This document shows, in pieces, positions 1-9,733 of a DNA stretch of 64,000 nucleotides. The position numbers were made by a program, and so were the translations under genes. The DNA comes from Rhizobium sp. 16-449-1b. Its GTDB lineage: Bacteria; Pseudomonadota; Alphaproteobacteria; Rhizobiales; Rhizobiaceae. The stretch is taken from assembly GCF_017741935.1 (NCBI RefSeq), contig NZ_JAGHMH010000014.1, positions 62,001 through 126,000 on the forward strand, in the 5' to 3' direction. Position 1 is the first letter of the stretch; the number at the start of each line of letters is the position of its first letter. Below the pieces are notes generated by a model. The model worked only from the letters and a program-made list of their open reading frames with translations. It ran no database searches and was not told where the DNA came from.

Positions 1-187
1 CGGCCGCGTCCTCGACGCGCTCGCCACCCCGCGTCAGCATCTCGGTCGTCGTCAGCCTGAGCAGCCCCGAAATCAGCACCCGCGCGTCGGCGGCCGGATC
101 GGCCACGCCGGCCTCGGTGAAGCGTCGCCGCGCCTCGGCCAGAAGCTGGGAAACCGTCGCGCCGACCTGTTTCCCTTGATCGCTCAT
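1..187 (-). CDS. prmC: Release factor glutamine methyltransferase PrmC (HemK), N-terminal part only
   Basis: The gene runs off the left edge, so only about the first 62 residues are present. They start [14 protein letters not shown] and continue through a helical region of the kind that precedes the Rossmann methyltransferase domain in PrmC. PrmC methylates the glutamine of the GGQ motif in release factors RF1 and RF2, using S-adenosylmethionine. The catalytic NPPY motif lies outside the window. The ATG overlaps the stop of prfA as ATGA (184-187), so translation is probably coupled to that of its own substrate. The identification rests mainly on this neighbourhood, which is the classic prfA-prmC pair. 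Confidence 0.85.
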   Translation of the reverse strand, partial: MSDQGKQVGATVSQLLAEARRRFTEAGVADPAADARVLISGLLRLTTTEMLTRGGERVEDAA

Positions 188-1266
188 GGCTGCTGCTCGC
201 CGAGCTGCGACAGCTGGCTCGCCTGGTAGTCGGCCATCAGCGCATCGACGATCTCGTCGATTTCGCCGACCATCATCCGGTCGAGCTTGTAGAGCGTCAG
301 GTTGATGCGGTGGTCGGTCACGCGCCCCTGCGGGAAATTATAGGTGCGGATACGCTCGGAGCGGTCGCCGGAGCCAACCTGGCTCTTGCGGTCGGCTGAG
401 CGCTCGCTGTCGGCCCGCTGGCGCTCGGCGTCATAGAGACGCGACCGCAGGACCTGCATCGCCTTGGCGCGGTTCTGGTGCTGCGACTTCTCGGAGCTGG
501 TGACGACGATACCCGTCGGCAAGTGGGTGATGCGAACGGCAGAGTCGGTCGTGTTGACGTGCTGGCCACCTGCGCCCGACGAGCGCATCGTGTCGATGCG
601 GATATCCTCGGCGCGGATCTCGATGTCGATCTCTTCGGCCTCCGGCAGCACGGCAACGGTCGCCGCCGACGTATGGATACGCCCGCCCGCTTCCGTCTCC
701 GGCACGCGCTGCACGCGGTGCACGCCGGATTCGAACTTCAGCTTGGCGAACACGCCCTTGCCGGTGATCGTCGCGATGATTTCCTTGAAACCGCCGGCTT
801 CCCCCTCGCTGGACGAGAGAACCTCGACCTTCCAGCCATGGGCCGCCGCATAGCGCTCGTACATGCGAAACAGGTCGCCCGCGAATAGCGCAGCCTCCGA
901 GCCGCCGGTGCCGGCGCGGATTTCGAGGATGGCGCTCTTTTCGTCTGCCGCGTCCTTGGGCAAAAGCAGGATCTGGATTTCCTGCTCCAGCGCCTCGATC
1001 CGCTCCTTGACCTCGGGAAGCTCCATCTCCGCCATATCCCGCATCTCGCGGTCGACGGACTTGTCGTCCAGCAGCGTCTCGAGATCGGCAAGCTCCGACA
1101 GCGCCTTCTCATAGGCGCGAATCTTGGTCACGACGGGCTGCAGCTCGGCATATTCGGAGGCAAGCTTGACGTAGACGTCGGCCGCAGGGCCGGCCGACAT
1201 GCGCGCTTCGATCTCGCCGAAGCGGCGTTCCAGCTCGCGCATCTTTTCAACGGGAAGCTTCGCCAC
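184..1266 (-). CDS. prfA: Peptide chain release factor 1
   Basis: RF1 recognises UAA and UAG in the ribosomal A site and triggers peptidyl-tRNA hydrolysis in the cytoplasm. The product of about 360 residues matches the usual RF1 length. The catalytic motif [16 protein letters not shown] is intact and is followed by the RF1-type ITHLPTG stretch. I chose the GTG at 1266, which gives [13 protein letters not shown]. It has a GGAG five bases upstream and gives the family length, whereas the GTG two codons earlier does not. The gene is followed by prmC with an ATGA overlap. The upstream neighbour ptsP is 27 bases away on the same strand, so the three may be cotranscribed. Confidence 0.97.
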   Translation of the reverse strand: MAKLPVEKMRELERRFGEIEARMSAGPAADVYVKLASEYAELQPVVTKIRAYEKALSELADLETLLDDKSVDREMRDMAEMELPEVKERIEALEQEIQILLLPKDAADEKSAILEIRAGTGGSEAALFAGDLFRMYERYAAAHGWKVEVLSSSEGEAGGFKEIIATITGKGVFAKLKFESGVHRVQRVPETEAGGRIHTSAATVAVLPEAEEIDIEIRAEDIRIDTMRSSGAGGQHVNTTDSAVRITHLPTGIVVTSSEKSQHQNRAKAMQVLRSRLYDAERQRADSERSADRKSQVGSGDRSERIRTYNFPQGRVTDHRINLTLYKLDRMMVGEIDEIVDALMADYQASQLSQLGEQQP

Positions 1267-1293
1267 CCTCACTCCAATTCTGTTTGTCTCTGG

Positions 1294-3561
1294 CTACAGA
1301 GGGATGTTGTGTGTTTCGGCGAAATGGGCAAGCAGTTCGCGCATCGATGTCGGCGTCGTCGTATCGTCGAGCGCCTCGTGCATCGCCTTGGACAGTGCGC
1401 CTACGTCGAGGCCGAGCAGCATCGCCTTGACCGGACCGATGGAGGCCGGCGACATCGACACCGAGCGGAAGCCGATGCCAAGCAGCGCCATGGCCGAAAT
1501 CGGCTTGCCCGCCAGTTCGCCGCAGAGCGTTACCGGCGTGTTATTGCGCTCGCCGGCGCGCACGATATCGCGCAGAATACGCAGGAACGGCTTGTCCAGC
1601 GTGTCGAAACGATCGGAGACCCGCGCATTGCCACGGTCGACGGCCATCGAGAACTGGAACAGGTCGTTGGAACCGACCGACACGAAATCGACCGCCGCCA
1701 TCAGCTCGTCCAGCTGCCACAGCAGAGCCGGCACTTCGAGCATGGCGCCGAACTGCAGCTTGCGCGGCAGCCCGTGGCCGAAGCGCGATAGACGCTGTAC
1801 TTCCTTCTGCAACAGTTCGCGCACCGCGGTGATTTCCGAGACCTCGGTTACCATCGGCACCATCAGCTTCAGTTCCATGCCGGCGGCTGCCTTCAGCATG
1901 GCGCGCAACTGCGTGCGCAACAGGCCGGGGCGGTCGAGCGACAGGCGGATCGCCCGCCAGCCGAGCGCCGGGTTCTCTTCTTCGTGACCGCGGAAATAGG
2001 GCACGACCTTGTCGCCGCCGATATCGAGCGTGCGGAAGGTCACCGACCGGCCAGCGGCCTGCTTCAAGACGTTGCGGTAAAACTGCTCCTGCTCTTCCGC
2101 CTTCGGAAGTGTGGAGGCGATCATGAACTGCAGCTCGGTGCGGAAGAGCCCGATGCCCTCGGCGCCCGATTCCGACAGCTGCGGCAGGTCGACCAGCAGG
2201 CCGGCATTCATCTGCAGCGACACGCGCTGCCCGTCCTTGGAGAGCGGCTCGACCGCGCGCAAGGCCCGGAACTGTTCCTGACGGCGGGCGCGGAACCGCA
2301 CCTTCTCCTCGTAGGAGCGCTGATGCTCCGGCAGCGGCCTCAGATGCACATGGCCGCCATCGCTGTCGATGATGACGGCGTCGCCATTATCGGCCAGCGC
2401 CACGATCCCGGCCGCTTGGCCGATGACGGGAATGCCCATGGCGCGCGCCACGATGACAACGTGGCTGGTCACGGCGCCCTCTTCGAGCACCAGGCCGCGC
2501 ACATTGGCGCGCGGATAGTCGAGCAGTTCGGCGGCACCCATGGCGCGCGCCAGGATGATCGCGTCTGCAGGGAAACCGTCGCCCGAGGTGCGGCCGGTAT
2601 AGCCCGTCAGCTGGCGCAGCAGCCGGTTCGCCAGATCCTCGAAATCATGCATCCGCTCACGCAGATAGGGGTCCGTCAGGCGCATCATCCGCGCCTTGGT
2701 GTCGCTCTGCACCTTCTCGACCGCGGCTTCCGCCGTCAGGCCGTTGCGGATCGCCTCTTCGAGCTTGCGCACCCATCCCTGGTCGTGCGCGAACATGCGG
2801 TAGGTCTCGAGCACCTCCCGGTGCTCACCCTCCATCGAGACGTCGCGCTGCGACAAGAGATCGTCGATCGAGATGCGCAGCGAACCCAGCGCTTCGGCAA
2901 GCCGGCGAATTTCCTTGTCGGCATCGTCGTTGAGCAGGTTGGTGACGACGATGCGCGGCTCGTGCAGCACGACATAGCCGAGGCCGATACCTTCATTATA
3001 GGTGTCGCCGTCGATGGTGACCGAGCGGGTGAGATCGAGCTCGAGCCCCGGCTTGGTGAGCTTCTTCAGCTCGCCGGTGGCGATCATCTCGGCCAGCACC
3101 ATGGCCGTCGTCTCGAGCGCTTCCAGCTCCTCGTCGCGATAGTTGCGGCTGGCCTTGTTCTGCACGACGAGGACGCCGAGCGAGCGGCCGGCGCGCAGGA
3201 TCGGCACACCGAGGAAGGAATGATAGATCTCTTCGCCCGTCTCCGGCAGGTAGCGGAAGGCCGGGTGCGATTGGGCGTCGGAGAGATTGAGAGGGGCGGC
3301 CGATGCGGCGATCGTGCCGACGAGGCCCTGCCCCATTTTCAGCTGCGCCAGGTGGACAGCTTCGCGGTTCAGACCTTCGGTTGCATAGAGTTCGAGCACG
3401 CCGTCGGAACGCAGCACGTAGACGGAGCAAACCTCCGCCACCATGTTGCTGGCGATCTGGCGAACGATCCGGTCAAGACGCTCTTGTGGCTCCAGCGGCT
3501 CCGCCATCAACTCGCGCAGCCGCTTGAGCAGCACGCGCGGACCGCCGGAAAGGTCTCTCAT
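1294..3561 (-). CDS. ptsP: Phosphoenolpyruvate-protein phosphotransferase PtsP (enzyme I of the nitrogen PTS)
   Basis: EI-Ntr takes phosphate from PEP and passes it to NPr, a regulatory phosphorelay linking nitrogen, potassium and carbon status. The 755-residue protein has an N-terminal GAF domain (about residues 20-165), then the enzyme I fold. The phospho-histidine sits in EGAVTSHVVIVARAMGIPV, with His at about position 367, followed by the C-terminal PEP-binding barrel containing GIGLFRTELQFM and GSNDLFQF. The GAF domain separates it from sugar-PTS enzyme I. No NPr or EIIA-Ntr gene lies nearby, as is common in rhizobia. The gene sits between lysC and prfA, all on the same strand. Confidence 0.96.
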   Translation of the reverse strand: MRDLSGGPRVLLKRLRELMAEPLEPQERLDRIVRQIASNMVAEVCSVYVLRSDGVLELYATEGLNREAVHLAQLKMGQGLVGTIAASAAPLNLSDAQSHPAFRYLPETGEEIYHSFLGVPILRAGRSLGVLVVQNKASRNYRDEELEALETTAMVLAEMIATGELKKLTKPGLELDLTRSVTIDGDTYNEGIGLGYVVLHEPRIVVTNLLNDDADKEIRRLAEALGSLRISIDDLLSQRDVSMEGEHREVLETYRMFAHDQGWVRKLEEAIRNGLTAEAAVEKVQSDTKARMMRLTDPYLRERMHDFEDLANRLLRQLTGYTGRTSGDGFPADAIILARAMGAAELLDYPRANVRGLVLEEGAVTSHVVIVARAMGIPVIGQAAGIVALADNGDAVIIDSDGGHVHLRPLPEHQRSYEEKVRFRARRQEQFRALRAVEPLSKDGQRVSLQMNAGLLVDLPQLSESGAEGIGLFRTELQFMIASTLPKAEEQEQFYRNVLKQAAGRSVTFRTLDIGGDKVVPYFRGHEEENPALGWRAIRLSLDRPGLLRTQLRAMLKAAAGMELKLMVPMVTEVSEITAVRELLQKEVQRLSRFGHGLPRKLQFGAMLEVPALLWQLDELMAAVDFVSVGSNDLFQFSMAVDRGNARVSDRFDTLDKPFLRILRDIVRAGERNNTPVTLCGELAGKPISAMALLGIGFRSVSMSPASIGPVKAMLLGLDVGALSKAMHEALDDTTTPTSMRELLAHFAETHNIPL

Positions 3562-3652
3562 TGCGTCTCAAGCTCCAAAAACAGAAGGCAAAGTGGCCCG
3601 GCAGATCGCCGCGCCACTAATCAACTTGTACGCGCGGCGGCCCTGCTGGGAA

Positions 3653-4927
3653 TCAATTCTTATCCAGACCGTAGCAGGAATGCAAAGTCCTGACAGCGAG
3701 TTCCGCATAAGGACCATCAATCAGGATGGAAATCTTGATTTCCGAGGTGGTGATCGCCTTGATGTTGATGCCTTTATCGGCAAGTGCCTTGAAAGCGGTC
3801 GCCGCGACGCCGGCGTGGCTACGCATGCCGATGCCGATGACGGATACTTTTACCAGGCCCGATTCGTTTTGCACGACGTCGTAACCGATCGTATCCTTGT
3901 GCTCGCCGAGCACCTTGATGGCCTTGTCCACGTCGCCCGACGGCACGGTGAAGGTCATGTCGGTCTTCGAGCCATCTTCGGAGATGTTCTGGACGATCAT
4001 GTCGACATTGATGTGGTTCTCGGCCAGCGGTCCGAAGATCGCGGCGGAGACGCCCGGACGGTCGGCGAGACGGCGAAGCGAGATCTGCGCTTCATCCTTG
4101 GCATAGGCGATGCCGGTGACTACTTCCTGTTCCACGATTTCTTCCTCGTCACAAATCAGCGTTCCGGGCGGATTCAAGAAATCACCCATGCCCGGAGCAT
4201 CGGGATCTTCAAAAGACGAACGCACGAAGGTGCGCACCTTGTGCACCATGGCAAGCTCGACCGAGCGAACCTGCAGAACCTTGGCGCCGAGCGATGCCAT
4301 TTCGAGCATTTCCTCAAACGCGATCTTCTTCAGGCGACGCGCCTGCGGCACGATGCGCGGATCGGTCGTGTAGACGCCGTCGACGTCGGTATAGATGTCG
4401 CAACGGTCAGCCTTGACGGCGGCGGCGATTGCGACCGCCGACGTATCCGAACCACCACGGCCGAGCGTCGCGATGCGGTTGTCGGGGCCGAGACCCTGGA
4501 AGCCGGCGACGACGGCCACCTGGCCCTCGCCCATGCGCTTGATCATTTCCGAGCCGTCGATTTCAAGGATACGGGCGGCGCCATGCGCGTTGTCGGTACG
4601 GATCGGGATCTGCCAGCCCTGCCAGGAGCGGGCGTTGACGTCCATGGCCTGCAGCGCGATCGCCAGAAGACCCGAGGTCACCTGCTCGCCGGAAGCGACG
4701 ATGGCGTCATATTCGCGGGCATCATAGAAAGGCGAGCTTGCGCCGACGACCTTCGGCGTGTTCTGCACCCAGCCGACCAGCTCGTTTGTCTTGCCCGACA
4801 TGGCGGAAACGACGACGGCCACTTCATGACCGGCATCGACCTCGCGTTTGACGTGGCGGGCAACGTTCTTGATACGGTCCAGATCAGCGACGGATGTTCC
4901 GCCGAACTTCATTACGATGCGTGCCAT
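3653..4927 (-). CDS. lysC: Aspartate kinase
   Basis: This enzyme phosphorylates aspartate, the first step toward lysine, threonine, methionine and diaminopimelate. The 424-residue product begins MARIVMKFGGTSVADLD, containing the kinase KFGGTSV signature. It carries the RGGSDTSAVAIAAA substrate-binding segment near residue 175 and two C-terminal ACT domains (from about residue 265) that normally bind lysine or threonine for feedback inhibition. The start has GAGG four to five bases upstream. lysA, which closes the lysine branch, is 47 kb away in this window, so the pathway is not clustered here. Confidence 0.97.
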   Translation of the reverse strand: MARIVMKFGGTSVADLDRIKNVARHVKREVDAGHEVAVVVSAMSGKTNELVGWVQNTPKVVGASSPFYDAREYDAIVASGEQVTSGLLAIALQAMDVNARSWQGWQIPIRTDNAHGAARILEIDGSEMIKRMGEGQVAVVAGFQGLGPDNRIATLGRGGSDTSAVAIAAAVKADRCDIYTDVDGVYTTDPRIVPQARRLKKIAFEEMLEMASLGAKVLQVRSVELAMVHKVRTFVRSSFEDPDAPGMGDFLNPPGTLICDEEEIVEQEVVTGIAYAKDEAQISLRRLADRPGVSAAIFGPLAENHINVDMIVQNISEDGSKTDMTFTVPSGDVDKAIKVLGEHKDTIGYDVVQNESGLVKVSVIGIGMRSHAGVAATAFKALADKGINIKAITTSEIKISILIDGPYAELAVRTLHSCYGLDKN

Positions 4928-5360
4928 AAGCCTCTACCACAGCAAACCGCCGGGAGAGACGAACGCCAGACCCGGCACGACGAAGCCTTGGAAGCCACGG
5001 GCCGAAGAGCCGGAATTGGGAGGTTCTGGAACCCTTCTAAAGCCCTGCGCCCAAGGGCCCAAGTTGCGGCGTCTCTTAACGAGTTTGTGAGGGGGTGGCA
5101 AGGTGGGGAAAGGAGAATGACGGCCTCAATTGCGCGTGTAATTTGCAGGCCGCGCGAGGCAGCGCCGAACCACATGTGACATGACTATGACAATCCCGCG
5201 AGGCGCCAGCCCATCAAAGCGCGCTGCCCCGTCCCCGCACATTTTTCGGCGTAAAGATTAGATTCAGCTTTTTTTGGTAATTTCCCGTTAGCAATACCCT
5301 TTGATGTTCCTGGCGCCACCTGAGTTCGGCGTCCGGCCTGTAATGAGTAACGGGTTCCCA
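4928..5360. other. Intergenic region upstream of lysC and of the GH25 lipoprotein gene
   Basis: These 433 bases separate two divergent genes and must hold both promoters. I see no convincing -35/-10 pair, riboswitch or terminator. The stretch at about 5250-5300 is AT-rich, with a run of seven T at about 5269-5275, and is the likeliest promoter area for the plus-strand gene. A weakly possible alternative start for that gene exists at 5344, but its reading adds no signal-peptide features. Confidence 0.4.
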
Positions 5361-6503
5361 ATGCGTTTTTCGGCTGTGCCAGCAATCTTCCTTGCCTGTC
5401 TGACCCTTGCGGGTTGCACGTCGACGTCCGGCCCCGACGTCTTGGCATCAGCCGCCCCCTCTCGCGAGACGACAAGCTCGGTGGCCCCGCCCGCAGCCGT
5501 TCCATCAGCACCCGTTCCCTCCGCCGATGTCGCCGCCGGCCAGCAGAACGCTCCGCACCAGGAAGTGCTGGCATGGGCCGGCCCGATCCCGGAATCGAAG
5601 GCTTTCGAGTCCGCCGACCGCGCCGTCGGCGCACCGCTTCCCGCCGAGCGCCCGATGGCAGCTACGGAGGTCGCGATGATGACGCCGCCGGCACGCCCGC
5701 CCGTTGCCACGCCGGTTGCCGCCCCGATCATGCAGCGCCCCGATCTTCCCGACATGGAGGAGACGGCCCAGCCGCGCACCCGCAGCAAACTCTATAGTCG
5801 CCAGTTCCGCGACGCCAAGCCGATCAACTTCGGCCGTTCCTCGCCGCACAAGCTCGCCGTTCACGGCGTCGACGTCTCGCGCTGGCAGGGCGATATCGAC
5901 TGGCCGCGACTGCGCACCCAAGGCGCCAACTTCGCCTATATCAAGGCGACAGACGGCGGCGACCACCTCGATCCGATGTTCCGCACCAACTGGCGCAAGG
6001 CCAAGGAAGCCGGCCTGAAGCGCGGCGCCTACCACTTCTTCTACTGGTGCCGCACCGCGGGCGAACAGGCCGACTGGTTCATCCGCAACGTGCCGCGCGA
6101 TCCCGATGCGCTTCCGCCCGTCATCGACGTCGAGTGGAACGGCGAATCCGCCTGCAAGCGTCGCCCCTCGACTGAAAACGTGCTCGAGAAGATGCAGGTC
6201 TTCATGGACAAGCTCGAGCGCTACTACGGCAAGCGCCCCGTGATCTACACCGCGCCCGACTTCTATGCCGACAACCTGCAGGGCGCCTTCCAGAACTATC
6301 CCTTCTGGCTGCGCTCCGTCGCCGCGCATCCGTCCAAGCGCTATCCGGGCCGCAAGTGGCTCTTCTGGCAGTATTCCGGCTCTGGCCTGTCGCATGGCGT
6401 CGAGGGCAGGATCGACCTCAACGTCTTCAACGGCAGCCCCGACCAATGGATGCGCTGGTCATCAGGACGCCCCAGCGACCGGATGATGGCCGCCAACGAC
6501 TGA
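5361..6503 (+). CDS. Putative lipoprotein with glycoside hydrolase family 25 (lysozyme-like) domain
   Basis: The start at 5361 gives MRFSAVPAIFLACLTLAGC, a lipoprotein signal peptide with lipobox LAGC and the lipidated Cys at position 19. A Pro/Ala-rich, low-complexity linker of about 125 residues follows, then a GH25 domain from about residue 164. The family hallmarks are present: GVDVSRWQGDIDW, YIKATDGGD, GAYHFFYW and PPVIDVEWNG. The last holds the acidic pair expected to catalyse muramidase cleavage (near Asp256/Glu258). It is probably an outer-membrane or periplasmic peptidoglycan hydrolase. No obvious Shine-Dalgarno precedes this start. The long disordered linker suggests reach from the membrane to the wall. 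Confidence 0.88.
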   Translation: MRFSAVPAIFLACLTLAGCTSTSGPDVLASAAPSRETTSSVAPPAAVPSAPVPSADVAAGQQNAPHQEVLAWAGPIPESKAFESADRAVGAPLPAERPMAATEVAMMTPPARPPVATPVAAPIMQRPDLPDMEETAQPRTRSKLYSRQFRDAKPINFGRSSPHKLAVHGVDVSRWQGDIDWPRLRTQGANFAYIKATDGGDHLDPMFRTNWRKAKEAGLKRGAYHFFYWCRTAGEQADWFIRNVPRDPDALPPVIDVEWNGESACKRRPSTENVLEKMQVFMDKLERYYGKRPVIYTAPDFYADNLQGAFQNYPFWLRSVAAHPSKRYPGRKWLFWQYSGSGLSHGVEGRIDLNVFNGSPDQWMRWSSGRPSDRMMAAND

Positions 6504-6727
6504 CGATCCGACAGCGATCAACCTGCACTGATATCGATTGGGCATAGGCACAACCGTGGCGCGGCACACCCGCTGCCACGGCGCAACTATTTTGTCACAC
6601 CACTAAAATTCGGGTGTCGCGTATATTTCCAAGCATAGGTAACTGTGATTCTTCTTCAATCGTAAGTATGCGGCGTAGATTGATTCGCGAATGTCTTTGA
6701 TGCTGAATGATTTGGCGGAGATTCCGA

Positions 6728-6934
6728 ATGGGAAATCTTGATATCGAAACCTGGGCACTGGCCCGCGCCCATCACATTGTGTTGAACGAGGGACTTAACC
6801 TTGCGAAGGCGGCGCAGGACCTGGACCGCAAGCGCTCCAGATCGCTGGTCTACGAACTGCGCAAGGTGATCGCAGCGGCAATACTCGAAGCCCACGCGGC
6901 CTCAAGCAAGAACGACGCGATGCCGCAGGGCTGA
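6728..6934 (+). CDS. Small conserved-looking helical protein, function unknown
   Basis: This is a 68-residue product starting MGNLDIETWALARAHH, with GGCGGAG ending seven bases before the ATG, which favours this start over an in-frame ATG at 6707. It is predominantly helical and charged, with no signal peptide, membrane segment or Cys. A basic patch, DLDRKRSRSLVYELRKVI, and the phrase NLAKAAQDLDRKR hint at a helix-turn-helix-like or protein-binding role, but I do not recognise the family. It is flanked by intergenic stretches of 224 and 109 bases, so it is probably its own transcription unit. Confidence 0.6.
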   Translation: MGNLDIETWALARAHHIVLNEGLNLAKAAQDLDRKRSRSLVYELRKVIAAAILEAHAASSKNDAMPQG

Positions 6935-7043
6935 GTGTCGCGTGACAGTGGCGAGTTGAACGCCATCACAATTATTTGTTGCAACACTGTAAAATGCAAC
7001 TAATCTTCCCGCTTGCGGCTGCGCATCGTGGGGAGATGTCATC

Positions 7044-7415
7044 ATGCCATTCATAATAACGAAATCCATACCGGCAAGAGAACGCTGGACGCGCGTCTGC
7101 GATGTCAAGCAGGGCGCGACCTACGCCTTCACGGCATCGGGTACGTGGACGGATTGGAAGATCAATGAGGACGCGAACGGCTATGACCGGACGTGGCTGA
7201 GACCGTTTGCAGGATTGAGAGTCATGCCCAAAGCGCAGTGGTTCGCCCTGATCGGGTCAATCGATCAGGACACGGATACGGCGTTTCTGATCGGCGCGTC
7301 CTACCCGTCCTGGACCGCCCCGAAAAACGGCGTTCTCTACTGCTTCGCAAACGATATTCCCATCATGTACTGGAACAACTCCGGCGCGGTCGAACTGACA
7401 TGCACTGAGCTCTAG
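7044..7415 (+). CDS. LecA-like (PA-IL family) lectin-fold protein
   Basis: This 123-residue protein has a good ribosome site (GGGGAGATG, 12 bases upstream). Its pattern resembles the Pseudomonas galactophilic lectin LecA (PA-IL): ASGTWTDW near residue 32, ALIGSID near 68, TAPKNGVLYCFANDIP, then MYWNNSGAVEL. In LecA the corresponding loop NDVPGTYGNNSG supplies calcium and galactose ligands (Asp100, Asn107, Asn108). Here Asp104, Asn111 and Asn112 are retained, while the Thr104 position appears to be Met. There is no signal peptide, as in LecA itself. Three cysteines (19, 100, 120) are unusual for the family. Sugar specificity cannot be read from the sequence. It lies just upstream of the CHASE2 cyclase gene. 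Confidence 0.65.
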   Translation: MPFIITKSIPARERWTRVCDVKQGATYAFTASGTWTDWKINEDANGYDRTWLRPFAGLRVMPKAQWFALIGSIDQDTDTAFLIGASYPSWTAPKNGVLYCFANDIPIMYWNNSGAVELTCTEL

Positions 7416-7473
7416 CATCGCCGAACGCCCAAAAGACGCAGTTGCGTCACACCTAAGAAACGGGCAGCCTAGA

Positions 7474-7503
7474 GCATGTCGCGCAAGAGTGTGAAGCGGT
7501 TGC
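7474..7503. repeat. Degenerate left half of the 45-bp GCATGTC palindromic repeat
   Basis: Starting GCATGTCGCGCAAGAGTGTG, this matches the left arm and centre of the intact copies at 56715-56759 and 57388-57432. The right arm (GACATGC) is replaced by unrelated GC-rich sequence leading into the cyclase start. It is probably a decayed or truncated copy lying in the leader of the cyclase gene. Confidence 0.6.
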
Positions 7504-7524
7504 AGGCGCGGGGGCCGGCCGATC

Positions 7525-9705
7525 ATGACACGCATGCAGAAAATCGGCGTGGTTCTCGGCCTTGCGCTCGTCGCGAGCTTCACGCTGCTGCGCGCCACCG
7601 ACCCGCCTCTCCTGCGCCAGATCCGCGACATCACCTTCGACGAATACCAGCGCATCTCCCCGCGCAAGTTCGAAAACACCCCCGTCCGTGTCATCGATAT
7701 CGACGAGGCGTCGCTCAGGGAATTCGGCCAGTGGCCATGGCCACGCGACCGGCTGGCGCTTCTGGTGCAGCGCCTGTCCGACATGGGAGCGGCAGCGATC
7801 GCCTTCGACGTGCTGTTCGCCGAGGCCGACCGCCTGTCGCCGCGCTCCATCATGCGCGATGTCGCCGGCGTCGACCCGACGCTTCTTAGTCGACTACCTG
7901 ATAACGACCAGCTCTTCGCGCAAGCCATCGCCGAAAAGCCCGTGGTCCTCGGTTTCGGCCTCTCCATGGACGGCAGCTACAAGCCCCCGGTGAAAGCGGG
8001 GTTCGCCTTCACCGGCGAGAGCCCCTTCAACGCCCCGCCACGCATGACGGCGGCAACGCCGGTGCGCCCGCAATTGCAGATCAACGCCACCGGCCTCGGC
8101 CACATCAGCCTCAATCCCGGCACCTATTCCGCCACCGTCCGCCGCGTGCCTCTGCTGCTCAGCGACGGCGACCAGCTCTATCCGAACCTCGCGCTGGAAG
8201 CGCTCCGCGTCGCCCAGGGCGCCTCAACCTATATCGTCGCGGCCGCCCCGGATGTTCCCGACACGCTGACCTCGATCAAGGTCGGCGATTTCGTGGTGCC
8301 CGTCACCTCATCCGGAGAGCTCTGGCTTTACACCAGCCCCGATATCGCCGATCGCTACATTTCCGCCGGCAAGGTGCTGGCGCCCGACGGTCCCGCGCCG
8401 GAGGTCGCCGCAGGCGTGCAGGGCAGCATCCTCTTCGTCGGCACCTCGTCTGCCGGCCTGCAGGATATCCGCACCACCGCGCTCGGCGAAAACGTGCCCG
8501 GCGTCTCCATTCACGCGCAGACCGTCGAGCAGATCCTCTCCGGCCACTTCCTCTCGCGGCCGGATTGGGCCGATGGCATGGAGATCCTGCTGATCGCGGT
8601 GCTCGGCACCTGCCTCGTCATCGTCACCACCTTCGTCAGCCCCGCCGTCGGCCTCGCCTGGGGCCTGATCGTCACCGCGCTCGCCTTCGCGAGCTCCTGG
8701 TTCGCCTTTTCGCGATGGGGACTACTGTTTGATCCGCTCGCCCCGATCGTCGCCGCCTCGATCATCCACTTCGCCGCCACTTCCTTCCGCATCCTGGTCA
8801 TCGACCGCGAGCGGCGCGAGGTGCGTAAGGCATTCGGCCAATATCTCTCGCCCTCGCTGCTGCACCGCATCGAGCACAATCCGGATGCGCTGCGCCTCGG
8901 TGGCGACGATCGCGAGCTGACGGTCATGTTCGTCGACGTCAGGGGGTTCACGACGCTGAGCGAGCGCCTGCAACCCGCCGAGGTCGTCCGCTTCCTCAAC
9001 ACGCTGCTCGATGCGCTGAGCCGCCATGTGGTGGCCAATGAAGGCACGCTCGACAAGTTCATCGGCGACAGCATCATGGCCTTCTGGAACGCGCCCGTCG
9101 ATGTCGCCGACCACCCCGCCAAGGCCGTGCGCGCCGCCCTTGCCATGCGCGAGACGCTGGCGACGTTGAACGCGACCGACGCCTTCGGCTTCGGCGATGA
9201 GTACAAAGTCGGGATCGGCATCGGCATCCACACGGGGCTTGCCTGCGTCGGCAACATGGGCGCCGAGAGCCGCTTCAACTATTCCGCCGTCGGCGACGCG
9301 GTGAATGTCTCGGCCCGCATCGAGGGCTGCTGCAAGGAAGTCGGCTTCGATATCCTGGTCTCCGAGACGACAGCCGCTGCCCTACCACACTTCGCCCTGC
9401 TCGACGCCGGCTCGCTAGGCCTCAAGGGCAAGAGCACCCGCACCCGCCTCTACGCCACGCTGGGCGACGAGACCGTCGGCCTGTCTGCGACCTTCGCGCT
9501 GCTTGAGACCGCGCATCAGGCCCTGGTCGAAGCCTTCGCCACCCGCTCCGCCGACAGCCGCAAGCTGCTCGCTCGGGTCCGGCAACGGGCGCAGCCCTAC
9601 CCGGCGACACTGCCGGAATTCTACCGCCGCCTCGCCCGCCGCGCCGATCATTTCAGGGAAACACCGACCGAAGCCCCCGCCCCGTTATCGGAGCAGGCGT
9701 CGTGA
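7525..9705 (+). CDS. CHASE2-domain adenylate/guanylate cyclase (class III), membrane sensor
   Basis: This 726-residue protein makes a cyclic nucleotide in response to an extracytoplasmic signal. It has an N-terminal anchor (residues 6-24), a periplasmic CHASE2 domain (about 30-340, with RVIDIDEASLREFGQWPWPR), three membrane spans (about 352-420), then a class III cyclase domain (about 455-650). The two metal-binding aspartates are in MFVDVRGFT (Asp471) and KFIGDSIMAFW (Asp515). Lys511, Asp591 and Asn594/Arg598 of GDAVNVSARIE fit an ATP-type catalytic site, so it looks active and probably makes cAMP. It converges with a FecR-domain gene, a frequent partner family. A degenerate palindrome precedes the start. 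Confidence 0.92.
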   Translation: MTRMQKIGVVLGLALVASFTLLRATDPPLLRQIRDITFDEYQRISPRKFENTPVRVIDIDEASLREFGQWPWPRDRLALLVQRLSDMGAAAIAFDVLFAEADRLSPRSIMRDVAGVDPTLLSRLPDNDQLFAQAIAEKPVVLGFGLSMDGSYKPPVKAGFAFTGESPFNAPPRMTAATPVRPQLQINATGLGHISLNPGTYSATVRRVPLLLSDGDQLYPNLALEALRVAQGASTYIVAAAPDVPDTLTSIKVGDFVVPVTSSGELWLYTSPDIADRYISAGKVLAPDGPAPEVAAGVQGSILFVGTSSAGLQDIRTTALGENVPGVSIHAQTVEQILSGHFLSRPDWADGMEILLIAVLGTCLVIVTTFVSPAVGLAWGLIVTALAFASSWFAFSRWGLLFDPLAPIVAASIIHFAATSFRILVIDRERREVRKAFGQYLSPSLLHRIEHNPDALRLGGDDRELTVMFVDVRGFTTLSERLQPAEVVRFLNTLLDALSRHVVANEGTLDKFIGDSIMAFWNAPVDVADHPAKAVRAALAMRETLATLNATDAFGFGDEYKVGIGIGIHTGLACVGNMGAESRFNYSAVGDAVNVSARIEGCCKEVGFDILVSETTAAALPHFALLDAGSLGLKGKSTRTRLYATLGDETVGLSATFALLETAHQALVEAFATRSADSRKLLARVRQRAQPYPATLPEFYRRLARRADHFRETPTEAPAPLSEQAS

Positions 9706-9733
9706 GGATCGCATTTACTGGAATGAAATCGGC

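Noticed and set aside
1984..3693. Long plus-strand open frame opposite ptsP
   Set aside because: A His/Arg/Ala-rich translation with no recognisable domain; it mirrors ptsP codons.
5268..5276. T-run near 5269 as a terminator
   Set aside because: No stable stem precedes it and no gene reads into it from the plus strand; more likely promoter-region AT richness.
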